A stretch of 34,996 nucleotides of DNA from 66-474 sp035249465 (GTDB lineage Bacteria; Pseudomonadota; Gammaproteobacteria; Xanthomonadales; Rhodanobacteraceae): positions 1 to 34,996 of the forward strand of contig DATFGL010000107.1 of the NCBI GenBank assembly GCA_035249465.1, in the 5' to 3' direction. Both the position numbers and the translations under genes were made by a program. Under the pieces are notes generated by a model that made no database searches, had not been told where the DNA came from, and worked only from the letters and a program-made list of their open reading frames with translations. Below are positions 15,829 through 23,973 of the stretch, piece by piece; within the stretch, counting starts at the first letter, position 1, and the number at the start of each line of letters is the position of its first letter.

Positions 15829-16271
15829 AACGTTTCCACGTACACGTGAATGTCACCGATCTCGAAACCAGCATCGGTTTCTATTCGACCTTGTTCGGCG
15901 GCGCGCCTTCGGTCCGCAAGCCGGATTACGCGAAATGGATGCTGGATGACCCGCGTGTCAATTTCGCGATTTCGCAACGCGACCGCGCCGCAGGGATCGA
16001 TCATCTCGGCCTGCAGGCCGATGAGCCGGAGGAACTTGCTGAAATCAGCCAGCGCCTGGTTGCGGCCGATGCGGTGGCCTTGGCAGAAAAAGGCGCGACC
16101 TGCTGCTACGCGCGCTCCGACAAGTTCTGGGCCGAAGACCCGCAAGGCGTGCGCTGGGAAACCTTCCACACCCACGGCGAAGCCATGACGCATTCCGTGC
16201 CGGCCGCGGAGTCGCAAGCCCCGCAGGCAACATCGTGTTGTGGGCCGGCCGGTGGCAAGTGCGTGGCATGA
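15825..16271 (+). CDS. arsI: ArsI-like organoarsenical C-As lyase (ArsI/CadI family)
   Basis: Vicinal-oxygen-chelate fold dioxygenase. ArsI uses Fe(II) and oxygen to break the carbon-arsenic bond of trivalent organoarsenicals such as methylarsonous acid. The 148-residue product retains the signature residues: His5 (FHVHVNVTDLE), His60 (GIDHLGLQ), the substrate-binding Cys pair 93-94 (ATCCYARSDKFW) and Glu112 (VRWETF). The spacing is nearly that of characterised ArsI (His5, His62, Cys96-97, Glu115). The tail is Cys-rich (TSCCGPAGGKC), also typical of the family. The related CadI proteins are cadmium-induced and of uncertain activity, so the substrate should be tested. AAGGAG precedes the ATG, which overlaps the arsR stop; its own stop overlaps arsC. 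Confidence 0.87.
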   Translation: MKRFHVHVNVTDLETSIGFYSTLFGGAPSVRKPDYAKWMLDDPRVNFAISQRDRAAGIDHLGLQADEPEELAEISQRLVAADAVALAEKGATCCYARSDKFWAEDPQGVRWETFHTHGEAMTHSVPAAESQAPQATSCCGPAGGKCVA

Positions 16272-16681
16272 CGCGGGTGCTGTTCGTCTGCGTCGAAAAC
16301 GCGTGCCGCAGTCAGATGGCTGAGGCGTTCGCGCGGCGGCTGGGCGCGGGTCGCTTCGAGGCCTGCTCGGCAGGCTCGCGTCCCGCGGGTTCCGTGAACC
16401 CGCGCGCCATCGCCTTCATGGCCGAGCGCGGGTACGACCTGAACCGGAACGCATCGAAGCCGCTGTCCGCATTCGAGGGGCAAAGCTTCAACGCCGTCGT
16501 GACGATGGGCTGCGGCGACGCTTGCCCGTGGCTTCCGGCCGCGCGTCGCGTGGACTGGGACCTGCCTGATCCCAAGGTGCTGCCGGACGAGGGATTCCGT
16601 GCAGTGCGCGACGAGATCGAACACCGGGTGCGACAACTGTTGTCGGAACTCGGGGTGTCAGCTCAGGAGACACCGAGGTGA
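16268..16681 (+). CDS. arsC: Arsenate reductase, low-molecular-weight phosphatase type
   Basis: Reduces As(V) to As(III), the form exported by the next gene product. The 137-residue product has the LMW-PTP anion loop CVENACRSQ with nucleophile Cys8 and Arg14, and the WDLPDP segment (residues 97-102) near the general-acid Asp. Further cysteines at 82 and 86 occur in TMGCGDACPWLP. That arrangement resembles the actinobacterial mycothiol-linked ArsC (TMGCGDxCP) more than the Cys82-Cys89 relay of Staphylococcus pI258 ArsC, so the reductant (thioredoxin or a low-molecular-weight thiol) is not certain. The ATG at 16268 overlaps the arsI stop (ATGA), and its stop overlaps the GTG of the transporter gene. 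An in-frame ATG at 16235 would lie inside arsI and is not used. Confidence 0.93.
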   Translation: MTRVLFVCVENACRSQMAEAFARRLGAGRFEACSAGSRPAGSVNPRAIAFMAERGYDLNRNASKPLSAFEGQSFNAVVTMGCGDACPWLPAARRVDWDLPDPKVLPDEGFRAVRDEIEHRVRQLLSELGVSAQETPR

Positions 16682-17751
16682 ACGCCGTTGCACGGGAAGC
16701 CGTACCTGCGCGTTTGGGTGGGTTTGAACGTTGGCTCAGCGCCTGGGTGGTGTTGTGCATGGCCGCCGGCATCGCTCTGGGGCGGCTGGTGCCAGGCGTG
16801 TTCCACGCCCTAGGCGCAATCGAGGTCGCGCAGATCAACCTGCCAGTCGGCGTACTCATCTGGATCATGATTGTTCCGATGCTGATGCGTGTGGACTTCG
16901 GCGCGCTCGGCGCGGTACGCCGACACTGGCGCGGGATGGGCGTCACCCTGTTCGTGAACTGGGCTGTCAAACCCTTCTCGATGGCGCTGCTCGGATGGAT
17001 CTTCGTACGCCATCTCTTTGCGGGATGGCTGCCGGCAGCACAACTTGACAGCTACATCGCCGGCCTGATCCTGCTCGCTGCAGCGCCGTGCACGGCAATG
17101 GTGTTCGTGTGGAGCCAGCTGGTGCGCGGTGAAGCGAATTTCACCCTGGCCCAGGTTGCGCTGAACGACACCATCATGGTGTTCGGCTTCGCGCCAATCG
17201 TGGCGCTGTTGCTTGGTGTCGCTGCCATCCATGTGCCATGGACGACATTGCTGCTGTCGGTACTGCTGTACATCATGGCGCCATTGGTCATCGCACAGGC
17301 CTTGCGAGCGCGCCTGTTGCGACGCGGCCACATAGCGCTGGACGCGGCGCTGAAGAGCGCGCAACCATGGACCTTGATCGCCTTGCTGGCCGTGCTGTTG
17401 CTGTTGTTCGGATTCCAGGGCGAGGCCATCGTCCGGCAGCCGCTGGTGATTGTGCTGCTGGCCGTCCCGATCACCATCCAGGTCGCGTTCAATGCAACCC
17501 TCGGCTACGGACTCAACCGCTGGCTGGGCGAGGCGCACTGCGTGGCCGGTCCTTCCGCGCTGATCGGCGCCAGCAATTTCTTCGAGCTCGCGGTGGCGAC
17601 CGCGATCAGCCTGTTCGGGTTCACTTCGGGCGCGGCACTGGCCACGGTGGTCGGCGTGCTGATCGAAGTACCGGTCATGCTTGCCGTGGTGGCCGTGGTC
17701 AACCGCAGTCACAATTGGTACGAGCGCCAAGCCGTCGAGCCGCGAACATAG
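16678..17751 (+). CDS. arsB: Arsenite efflux transporter, ACR3 family
   Basis: Inner-membrane carrier that exports As(III) using the proton motive force. The 357-residue product has about ten transmembrane helices and the ACR3 hallmarks APCTAMVFVWSQLVRGEANFT with the essential Cys138 (equivalent to Cys129 in Corynebacterium Acr3) and GASNFFELAVATAI with Glu303 (equivalent to Glu305). It belongs to ACR3, not to the unrelated ArsB family; the symbol follows common bacterial usage and acr3 is equally valid. The start is GTG, overlapping the arsC stop (GTGA) and preceded by AGGAG. This is the last gene of the operon and converges on the bolA-like gene with eight bases between stops. Confidence 0.95.
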   Translation: MNAVAREAVPARLGGFERWLSAWVVLCMAAGIALGRLVPGVFHALGAIEVAQINLPVGVLIWIMIVPMLMRVDFGALGAVRRHWRGMGVTLFVNWAVKPFSMALLGWIFVRHLFAGWLPAAQLDSYIAGLILLAAAPCTAMVFVWSQLVRGEANFTLAQVALNDTIMVFGFAPIVALLLGVAAIHVPWTTLLLSVLLYIMAPLVIAQALRARLLRRGHIALDAALKSAQPWTLIALLAVLLLLFGFQGEAIVRQPLVIVLLAVPITIQVAFNATLGYGLNRWLGEAHCVAGPSALIGASNFFELAVATAISLFGFTSGAALATVVGVLIEVPVMLAVVAVVNRSHNWYERQAVEPRT

Positions 17752-17759
17752 TTGCCCGC

Positions 17760-18011
17760 TCAACCCACCTCGATCGCCAGCGCATGGATGCCATGCCCCA
17801 TCAGGTCGGCCAGTACATCGTAAACCAAGCGATGTTGCTGCACGCGGGTCTTGCCCGCGAAGGCGGCGGCAGTGATGCACACGCGAAAGTGGCCGCTGCC
17901 CTCGCCTGCGTGGCCGATGTGCAGGTGGCCTTCGTCGATCACTTCCAGCGCGGTCGGCGCGAACGCCTTCTGCAATCGCGCGCGGATGTCCTCGATCGAC
18001 GCCGTACTCAC
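17760..18011 (-). CDS. BolA-like protein
   Basis: An 83-residue BolA/IbaG-fold protein. BolA proteins pair with monothiol glutaredoxins in Fe-S cluster handling, and BolA itself also affects cell shape and gene expression. The family signature HRLVYDVLADLMGHGIHALAI is at the C-terminus, including the conserved His. The middle segment GHFRVCITAAAFAGKTRVQQ matches the FxVxIVSxxFxGKxxVxRH pattern. The start is a GTG that overlaps the yciI stop (GTGA), indicating coupled translation, with yciI directly upstream. Length fits the family (80-105). Which BolA subtype this is cannot be settled from the sequence alone. Confidence 0.9.
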   Translation of the reverse strand: MSTASIEDIRARLQKAFAPTALEVIDEGHLHIGHAGEGSGHFRVCITAAAFAGKTRVQQHRLVYDVLADLMGHGIHALAIEVG

Positions 18012-18307
18012 GGCAGTGTCTGGCGGAATGGCCGCACCGTCACTTCGCGGTACACGCCCGCCGCGCGATAAGGATCGTGGTCGGCCCAATCCCTGGCCGC
18101 ATCAAGGTCGTCGAACTCGGCGATGATCAGGCTGCCGCTGAACCCCGCAGAGCCCGGGTCCTCCGCGTCGACCGCGGGGAACGGTCCGGCAAGCAGCAAT
18201 CGACCCTCCTCAAGCAATTTCTGCAGGCGCGCGACGTGCGCAGGCCGCACGGCCTTGCGCTTGTCCAGCGAATGTTCGACATCGATGCCGGTGATGGCGT
18301 ACCACAT
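18008..18307 (-). CDS. yciI: YciI-like protein
   Basis: A 99-residue protein of the YciI family (PF03795), a small ferredoxin-like dimeric fold with conserved His and Asp residues and no settled reaction. Seen here: MWYAITGIDVEHSLDKRKAV, RPAHVARLQKLLEEGRLLLA with the conserved His, FSGSLIIAEF, and ARDWADHDPYRAAGVYREV, where the ADHDPY motif is typical. It lies four bases after the lysS stop and overlaps the bolA-like start, so prfB-lysS-yciI-bolA reads as one leftward operon. The pairing of yciI with a bolA-like gene is suggestive, but no shared function is known. Confidence 0.9.
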   Translation of the reverse strand: MWYAITGIDVEHSLDKRKAVRPAHVARLQKLLEEGRLLLAGPFPAVDAEDPGSAGFSGSLIIAEFDDLDAARDWADHDPYRAAGVYREVTVRPFRQTLP

Positions 18308-18311
18308 GGTT

Positions 18312-19829
<1,518 letters not shown>

Positions 19830-19834
19830 TTCGC

Positions 19835-20966
19835 TTATCCCTGGGCATCGGCGCGCTTGGCGCCGGCCTCCAACCCCATCTTCAAACTGGCCTCGATGAA
19901 TCCGTCGAGGTCGCCGTCCAGCACGCGCTGGGTGTCGGTGCGCTCGACGCCGGTGCGCAAATCCTTGATGCGCGACTGGTCCAGCACGTAGTTGCGAATC
20001 TGGTTGCCCCAGCCGACGTCGGACTTGGTGGCTTCCACCGCGGCCTTTTCGGCGTTGCGCCTCTGCATCTCGGCTTCGTACAACTTCGCGCGCAGCATCT
20101 TCATCGCGCGGTCGCGGTTGGCGTGCTGCGAGCGCTCGGTCTGGCACGCCACCACGATGCCGGAGGGCACGTGCGTGATGCGCACCGCCGACTCGGTCTT
20201 GTTGACGTGCTGTCCGCCGGCGCCGGACGAACGGTACACGTCGGTTTTCAAATCGGCGGGATTGATTTCGATATCGATGTCGTCGTCGACTTCCGGCGAC
20301 ACGAACACCGATGCGAAACTGGTGTGGCGGCGGTTGTCGGAATCGAACGGCGACTTGCGCACCAGCCGGTGCACGCCGATCTCGGTCTTGAGCCAGCCGT
20401 AGGCGTAATCCCCGGCGACACGGAAAGTCGCCGACTTGATGCCCGCGACTTCGCCGTCGCTGGCTTCCAGCAATTCGGTCTGCCAGCCGCGGTCTTCGGC
20501 CCAGCGCAGGTACATGCGCAACAGCATCTCGGCCCAGTCCTGCGCCTCGGTACCGCCGGCGCCCGCCTGGATATCCACGAACGCGTTGGACGAGTCCATC
20601 TCGCCCGCGAACATGCGCTGGAATTCCAGCTTGCCTATGTGGATTTCGAGATGATCGACGTCGCGTGACACCGCTTCGACCGACGCGTCATCGCCTTCGT
20701 CTGCAGACAATTCCAGCAACTCGCCGGCGTCATCGAGCCCATGGCTGATGCCGTCGAGCCCCTCCACGAATTCGGCCAGCCGCGCGCGTTCGCGGCCCAG
20801 GTCCTGCGCGCGCTGTGGATCGTCCCAGATCTTCGGGTTTTCCAGTTCGCGGCTTACTTCTTCCAGACGCTCGCGCTTGACGGGGTAGTCAAAGATACCC
20901 CCTAAGCGATTCGACGCGTTCGCGCAGGTCCGTGATGCGGGCGCGGATCGGGTTGGTCTCGAGCAT
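19835..20966 (-). CDS. prfB: Peptide chain release factor 2 (programmed +1 frameshift)
   Basis: Recognises UGA and UAA stop codons and releases the peptide. Translation starts at ATG 20966 (MLETNPIRARITDLRERV), runs 25 codons to CTT, meets an in-frame TGA (20889-20891), shifts +1 and continues from 20890 (DYPVKRERLEEVSREL) to the TAA at 19835, giving 376 residues. The autoregulatory site is complete: AGG GGG TAT CTT TGA C. The specificity tripeptide SPF (205-207) and GGQ (250-252) fall at exactly the E. coli positions. Residue 246 is Ser, not the Thr of K-12. The frame open to 21046 is an artefact of the shifted frame. lysS follows five bases downstream. Confidence 0.97.
20888..20903 (-). other. 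RF2 programmed +1 frameshift site
   Basis: Minus-strand AGG GGG TAT CTT TGA C. The internal Shine-Dalgarno-like AGGGGG lies three bases before the CTT slip codon, followed by the poorly terminated UGA-C. When RF2 is scarce, ribosomes slip from CUU to UUU and make full-length RF2. The site matches the known bacterial element exactly. Confidence 0.97.
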
Positions 20967-20994
20967 GGCGTTGCAAGGCCGCTAAAAGACGCGA

Positions 20995-21003
20995 ATCTTA
21001 GCA
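20995..21003 (-). promoter_or_regulatory. Extended -10 (TGC TAAGAT) for prfB-lysS
   Basis: On the minus strand TGC TAAGAT lies 29 bases before the prfB ATG, with transcription predicted to start near 20988. A perfect 12-bp palindrome AAACCGCGGTTT (21004-21015) directly abuts it upstream and could bind a regulator. Confidence 0.5.
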
Positions 21004-21040
21004 AAACCGCGGTTTGGCCGCATGCTTCAGCAATACTGGC

Positions 21041-21052
21041 TGACACCTGTCA
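21041..21052. promoter_or_regulatory. TGACA-CC-TGTCA dyad upstream of the small membrane protein gene
   Basis: An inverted repeat with five-base arms lies 59 bases before the ATG at 21111, in the 144-bp region divergent with prfB. It may be a regulator site for the rightward gene. No convincing -10/-35 pair was found for that gene. Confidence 0.2.
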
Positions 21053-21110
21053 CTGGCGACCCGCGCGGTCAAGGCGTAACGTCGGCGCTGTCGAATCAGG
21101 AGGTTTCACC

Positions 21111-21530
21111 ATGACCACCGAACCGTCCAACACGTCTTCCTCGACCTTCCGCTGGCGTCTGTTTCCAGCGGTCGCGATCATCGCGATCGGCGTCCTGTTC
21201 CTGGCCAACAACCTTGGCTACAACCTCGGGTGGTTCGACCACGGCAACTGGTGGGCGGTGATCATCCTGCTGGCTGCCTTCGCGCCGCTGACCCGCGCGT
21301 GGGAGGTGTATCAGGCGCGCGGCCGCATCGATGCGGAAGCCGCCTACTGCCTGCTCTGCGCGGCGTCCATCGTGCTGGTCGCGTGCATGTTCCTGCTCAG
21401 GCTCGACTGGGGCACGTGGTGGCCTTTGTTCGTGATACTGGGCGGCCTGTACACGCTGGTGCCGTATCGCCGCCGTTGCCGCGACAGTTACGACCATCGT
21501 GGCAACGATGACGCGACCGTCAAGCACTGA
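21111..21530 (+). CDS. Small membrane protein, LiaI/DUF5668-like
   Basis: A 139-residue protein of unknown function, probably inner-membrane. It has four likely transmembrane helices: FPAVAIIAIGVLFLANNLGY, then NWWAVIILLAAFAPLTRAW, AYCLLCAASIVLVACMFLLR and TWWPLFVILGGLYTLV. The first helix followed by LG-rich NNLGYNLGW, and the recurring W-W/P-x-x-x-I-L-x-G pattern (WWPLFVILGG), resemble the LiaI/LiaF transmembrane domain family (DUF5668), linked in Firmicutes to envelope-stress sensing. The relation is by pattern only. An excellent AGGAGG lies eight bases before the ATG. The gene is divergent from prfB and convergent with the FMN reductase gene. Confidence 0.75.
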   Translation: MTTEPSNTSSSTFRWRLFPAVAIIAIGVLFLANNLGYNLGWFDHGNWWAVIILLAAFAPLTRAWEVYQARGRIDAEAAYCLLCAASIVLVACMFLLRLDWGTWWPLFVILGGLYTLVPYRRRCRDSYDHRGNDDATVKH

Positions 21531-21566
21531 TCACGTCGCGAGGCGCGCATCGCGCGTTGTCCAGGA

Positions 21567-22124
21567 CTAAACGAAGCGGCCCACCCAATCCAGATATTTG
21601 TCGACGAAGTTGCCCAGGAACGTACCCACGCCTTCGTCGGTGACGCTGCCGTCATCAGCGACCAGGCCTTCCTTGTAGCGCACGAAGGCTTCGGGCTGCT
21701 GCAGCATCGGGACGTCGAGGAACACGCATACATTGCGCAGGTGCTGTTGCGCCAGCGCCGTGCCCATCGCGCCCATCGAGGTGCCGATCACTGCGCCGGG
21801 CTTGCCCGCGAAGGAGTTGGTGCCCCATGGGCGTGAAGCGATGTCGATCGCGTTCTTGAGCACTCCGGGAATCGAGCGATTGTATTCCGGCGTCACGAAC
21901 AGCACCGCGTCGCAGGTCTTGATTTCATCCTTAAGGCGCTTGCAGACCTCCGGATAATCGGCATCGAAATCCTGGTTGTAAAGCGGCAAATCATCGATGC
22001 GGACGTGGCGAAACTCCGCGCGATCGCCTGCGGTTTCCTCGAGAGCGCGCGCCAGCTGCCTGTTGAACGAACCCTTGCGAAGGCTGCCGACCAGTACCGC
22101 GACGACGGGACGCTGCTTGCTCAT
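21567..22124 (-). CDS. NADPH-dependent FMN reductase / azoreductase-type flavoprotein
   Basis: A 185-residue flavodoxin-like protein (PF03358 family; ChrR, YieF and azoreductases). The FMN phosphate loop is GSLRKGSFNRQLARAL at residues 13-28. The isoalloxazine-binding segment is TPEYNRSIPGVLKNAIDIAS, and the GTSMGAMGTALAQQHLRNV segment is typical. These enzymes reduce flavins, quinones, azo dyes or chromate with NAD(P)H; the physiological substrate is not shown here. AAGGAG precedes the ATG at 22124 with suitable spacing; the 18 codons upstream in frame are not conserved. A possible -10 TACGAT (complement of 22158-22163) would give a leader of about 27 bases. Confidence 0.92.
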   Translation of the reverse strand: MSKQRPVVAVLVGSLRKGSFNRQLARALEETAGDRAEFRHVRIDDLPLYNQDFDADYPEVCKRLKDEIKTCDAVLFVTPEYNRSIPGVLKNAIDIASRPWGTNSFAGKPGAVIGTSMGAMGTALAQQHLRNVCVFLDVPMLQQPEAFVRYKEGLVADDGSVTDEGVGTFLGNFVDKYLDWVGRFV

Positions 22125-22222
22125 CTTTTCCGCTCCTTGTCTCATATGGTTTACGTAATCGTATCGCTCTGACGCCACGACACCGGACCGTCGAATAGCC
22201 GCCGGCGCGCGAGCTGCCGACT

Positions 22223-22309
22223 AAACCGGCAGGACTGCCGGTTTGAACGCCCCCGGATCGAGTCCAGGGCAGGCTCCGGCGGCCCGAAGGGCGAACCACA
22301 TGGATGTGG
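22223..22309. repeat. Cluster of three palindromes between the methyltransferase and FMN reductase genes
   Basis: Three dyads sit within 87 bp of non-coding DNA. AAACCGGCAG-GA-CTGCCGGTTT (22223-22244) has perfect 10-bp arms, GCCC-GAA-GGGC lies at 22282-22292, and CCACAT-GG-ATGTGG at 22296-22309. The set lies just after the leftward methyltransferase gene. It may act as a terminator or 3' stabiliser, or be a dispersed intergenic repeat. No U-tract follows the large stem. Confidence 0.5.
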
Positions 22310-22325
22310 CGAGCAGCGCAGCAGG

Positions 22326-23174
22326 TTATTCGGCGGACCCTCCGGGTTTCACGAACTTCAACGTCATCCGGTCCGATTCTCCGATCGCCTTCATCCCCGC
22401 GTGTTCCGAATCCGGCCCCGAGAGATCGGGCGGCAGCCGGTGCACGTTGACGTCCTCGGGGTCCTTCGGGTTGCGGTTGATTTCCGATGCGCCCGCCAGC
22501 CGAAAACCGGCACGCAGGCCCGCCTCGATCATGTAGTCCTCGGGAATCCGGTGCAGCGTCTTCGAACTCTGCACGGCATCCGCGAACGGCTTGGCGCGGT
22601 GGTCGGTGACGCCGAACACGCCGCCGGGTTTCAACACCTTGTACGCGGCCTTGAACACCGCGTCCAGCGTCGCGGGGCCGGCGTTCAACCAATCGTGCGT
22701 GTTGCGGAAGGTCAGCACCACGTCGGCCGAGTCGTCGGGACCAAGATTCACCGATGCCGGCGGCGAAAACGTGATGTATTTGAGGCGACCGAACACCTCC
22801 GGTTTCGTTTCGACCATTTTCTGGAACTTCGACTCGCCGTTGCGCGGTTTCGGACCGGCGTCGATCAGGTGTCCGTTCGAATACAGGAGCGGCGCCAGGA
22901 TTTCGGTGTACCAACCGCCACCGGGCGCCAATTCGATCACCGTCATGTCCGGCTTGATGCCGAAGAAGGCCAGCGTCTCCACCGGATGGCGGTACTGGTC
23001 GCGCGCCTTGTTGGCATCGGAACGCCAGGACCCCGCCACGGCTTCCTTGAGCATGCTCGCGGCGCCGCCCTGTGCGATCGGCCCCGCACTATTCGCCGCC
23101 AACGCCGTCCCCGCCACGGCCAGCGCCCCGATGAGGACGCAACCGCCCAACGCCTTGCACGTCTTCGCAATCAT
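22326..23174 (-). CDS. Signal-peptide-bearing SAM-methyltransferase-fold protein (COG4798-like)
   Basis: A 282-residue protein that begins with a clear Sec signal peptide (KTCKALGGCVLIGALAVAGT, cleavage likely near ALA-AN), followed by a class I methyltransferase domain. Motif I appears as MTVIELAPGGGWYTEILAP. NTHDWLN and LKPGGVFGVTDHRAK are typical of COG4798 predicted methyltransferases, and the C-terminus has EDVNVHRLPPDL. An exported member of this fold is odd because SAM is cytosolic, so it may have another activity, take up cofactor before export, or be mis-sorted by the prediction. GGAGGG precedes the ATG by eight bases. A leftward -10 (CGCTAGGTT) at about 23203-23211 would drive it. 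It is divergent from the O-methyltransferase gene. Confidence 0.85.
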   Translation of the reverse strand: MIAKTCKALGGCVLIGALAVAGTALAANSAGPIAQGGAASMLKEAVAGSWRSDANKARDQYRHPVETLAFFGIKPDMTVIELAPGGGWYTEILAPLLYSNGHLIDAGPKPRNGESKFQKMVETKPEVFGRLKYITFSPPASVNLGPDDSADVVLTFRNTHDWLNAGPATLDAVFKAAYKVLKPGGVFGVTDHRAKPFADAVQSSKTLHRIPEDYMIEAGLRAGFRLAGASEINRNPKDPEDVNVHRLPPDLSGPDSEHAGMKAIGESDRMTLKFVKPGGSAE

Positions 23175-23202
23175 GGTTCAGCCCTCCGGGAGCGAACGCG
23201 CA

Positions 23203-23211
23203 AACCTAGCG
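23203..23211 (-). promoter_or_regulatory. -10 region (CGC TAGGTT) for the exported methyltransferase-like gene
   Basis: On the minus strand TAGGTT preceded by CGC lies about 29 bases before the ATG at 23174, predicting a leader of about 22 bases containing GGAGGG. It is a variant of the TGCTANNNT pattern seen at other leftward genes here. Confidence 0.35.
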
Positions 23212-23230
23212 GGGCGTGTGTAATGCCATT

Positions 23231-23278
23231 GTGAACGCGACCCGGCTGCCACCATCGACATACGTTCACGCGCCGGGT
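23231..23278 (+). promoter_or_regulatory. Interleaved inverted repeats in the leader of the O-methyltransferase gene
   Basis: GTGAACG (23231-23237) pairs with CGTTCAC (23263-23269), and ACCCGGC (23240-23246) pairs with GCCGGGT (23272-23278). Order A-B-A'-B' means the two 7-bp stems cross, so RNA could form a pseudoknot-like fold or two competing hairpins. The region ends 35 bases before the ATG at 23314. Function is inferred. Confidence 0.4.
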
Positions 23279-23313
23279 GAGAACATGGCGGCACGCGCCC
23301 TTGAGGAAACGCC

Positions 23314-23973
23314 ATGTCACGCCGGACCATCGACCTCGACGACACGCTCTACCAATACCTGCTCGACCACTCGCTGCGCGAACATCCCGAACAGGCGGCG
23401 TTGCGCGAAGCCACGCGCCAGCATCCGCGCGGCGGCATGCAGATATCGCCCGAGCAAGGCCAGTTCATGTCACTGCTGGTCAAGCTGATCGGCGCGCGCC
23501 GCACCATCGAGGTCGGCACCTTCACCGGCTACAGCGCGTTGACGGTCGCGCTGGCACTGCCCGGCGACGGCAAGGTACTCGCCTGCGACATCAGCGATGA
23601 ATACACCTCGGTCGGAAAACCGTACTGGCAGCGGGCCGGCGTCGCGAACAAGATCGATCTGGTGATCGCACCCGCCGTGCAGACGCTGGACGCGCGCATC
23701 GCCAAGGGTGAAACCGGCCGCTACGACTTCGCCTTCATCGACGCCGACAAGGCGGCTTACGATGCTTATTACGAACGCTGCCTGCGGTTGGTCCGCCAGG
23801 GCGGGCTGGTCGCCTTTGACAACACCTTGTGGGGCGGCGACGTTGCGCAACCCGCGCAGGACGACGATACCCGCGCGCTGCAGGCGTTGAACGATAAACT
23901 GCACGGCGACAAGCGCATCGACATGGCAATGCTGCCGATCGGCGATGGGCTGACCCTGGCGCGGAAGCGATAG
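23314..23973 (+). CDS. O-methyltransferase, caffeoyl-CoA OMT family
   Basis: A 219-residue cytosolic SAM- and divalent-metal-dependent O-methyltransferase (PF01596, COG4122). Motif I is TIEVGTFTGYSALTVALALP. The metal-binding DADK loop follows in YDFAFIDADKAAYDAYYERC, then LRLVRQGGLVAFDNTLWGG with the second metal-site Asp-Asn. The end IDMAMLPIGDGLTLARKR is typical of the family. Members act on catechol-type substrates in plants and mammals; bacterial substrates are mostly unknown, so none is assigned. GAGGAAA precedes the ATG. The gene is divergent from the exported methyltransferase-like gene, and its stop TAG abuts the convergent recJ stop. Confidence 0.93.
   Translation: MSRRTIDLDDTLYQYLLDHSLREHPEQAALREATRQHPRGGMQISPEQGQFMSLLVKLIGARRTIEVGTFTGYSALTVALALPGDGKVLACDISDEYTSVGKPYWQRAGVANKIDLVIAPAVQTLDARIAKGETGRYDFAFIDADKAAYDAYYERCLRLVRQGGLVAFDNTLWGGDVAQPAQDDDTRALQALNDKLHGDKRIDMAMLPIGDGLTLARKR

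Noticed and set aside
19830..20147. N-terminal extension of lysS into prfB
   Set aside because: The extended frame overlaps the conserved C-terminal part of prfB, and the ATG at 19829 gives a normal-length LysS.
20889..20891. In-frame TGA early in prfB, seen as a possible pseudogene or sequencing error
   Set aside because: The context AGG GGG TAT CTT TGA C is the known programmed frameshift site of RF2.
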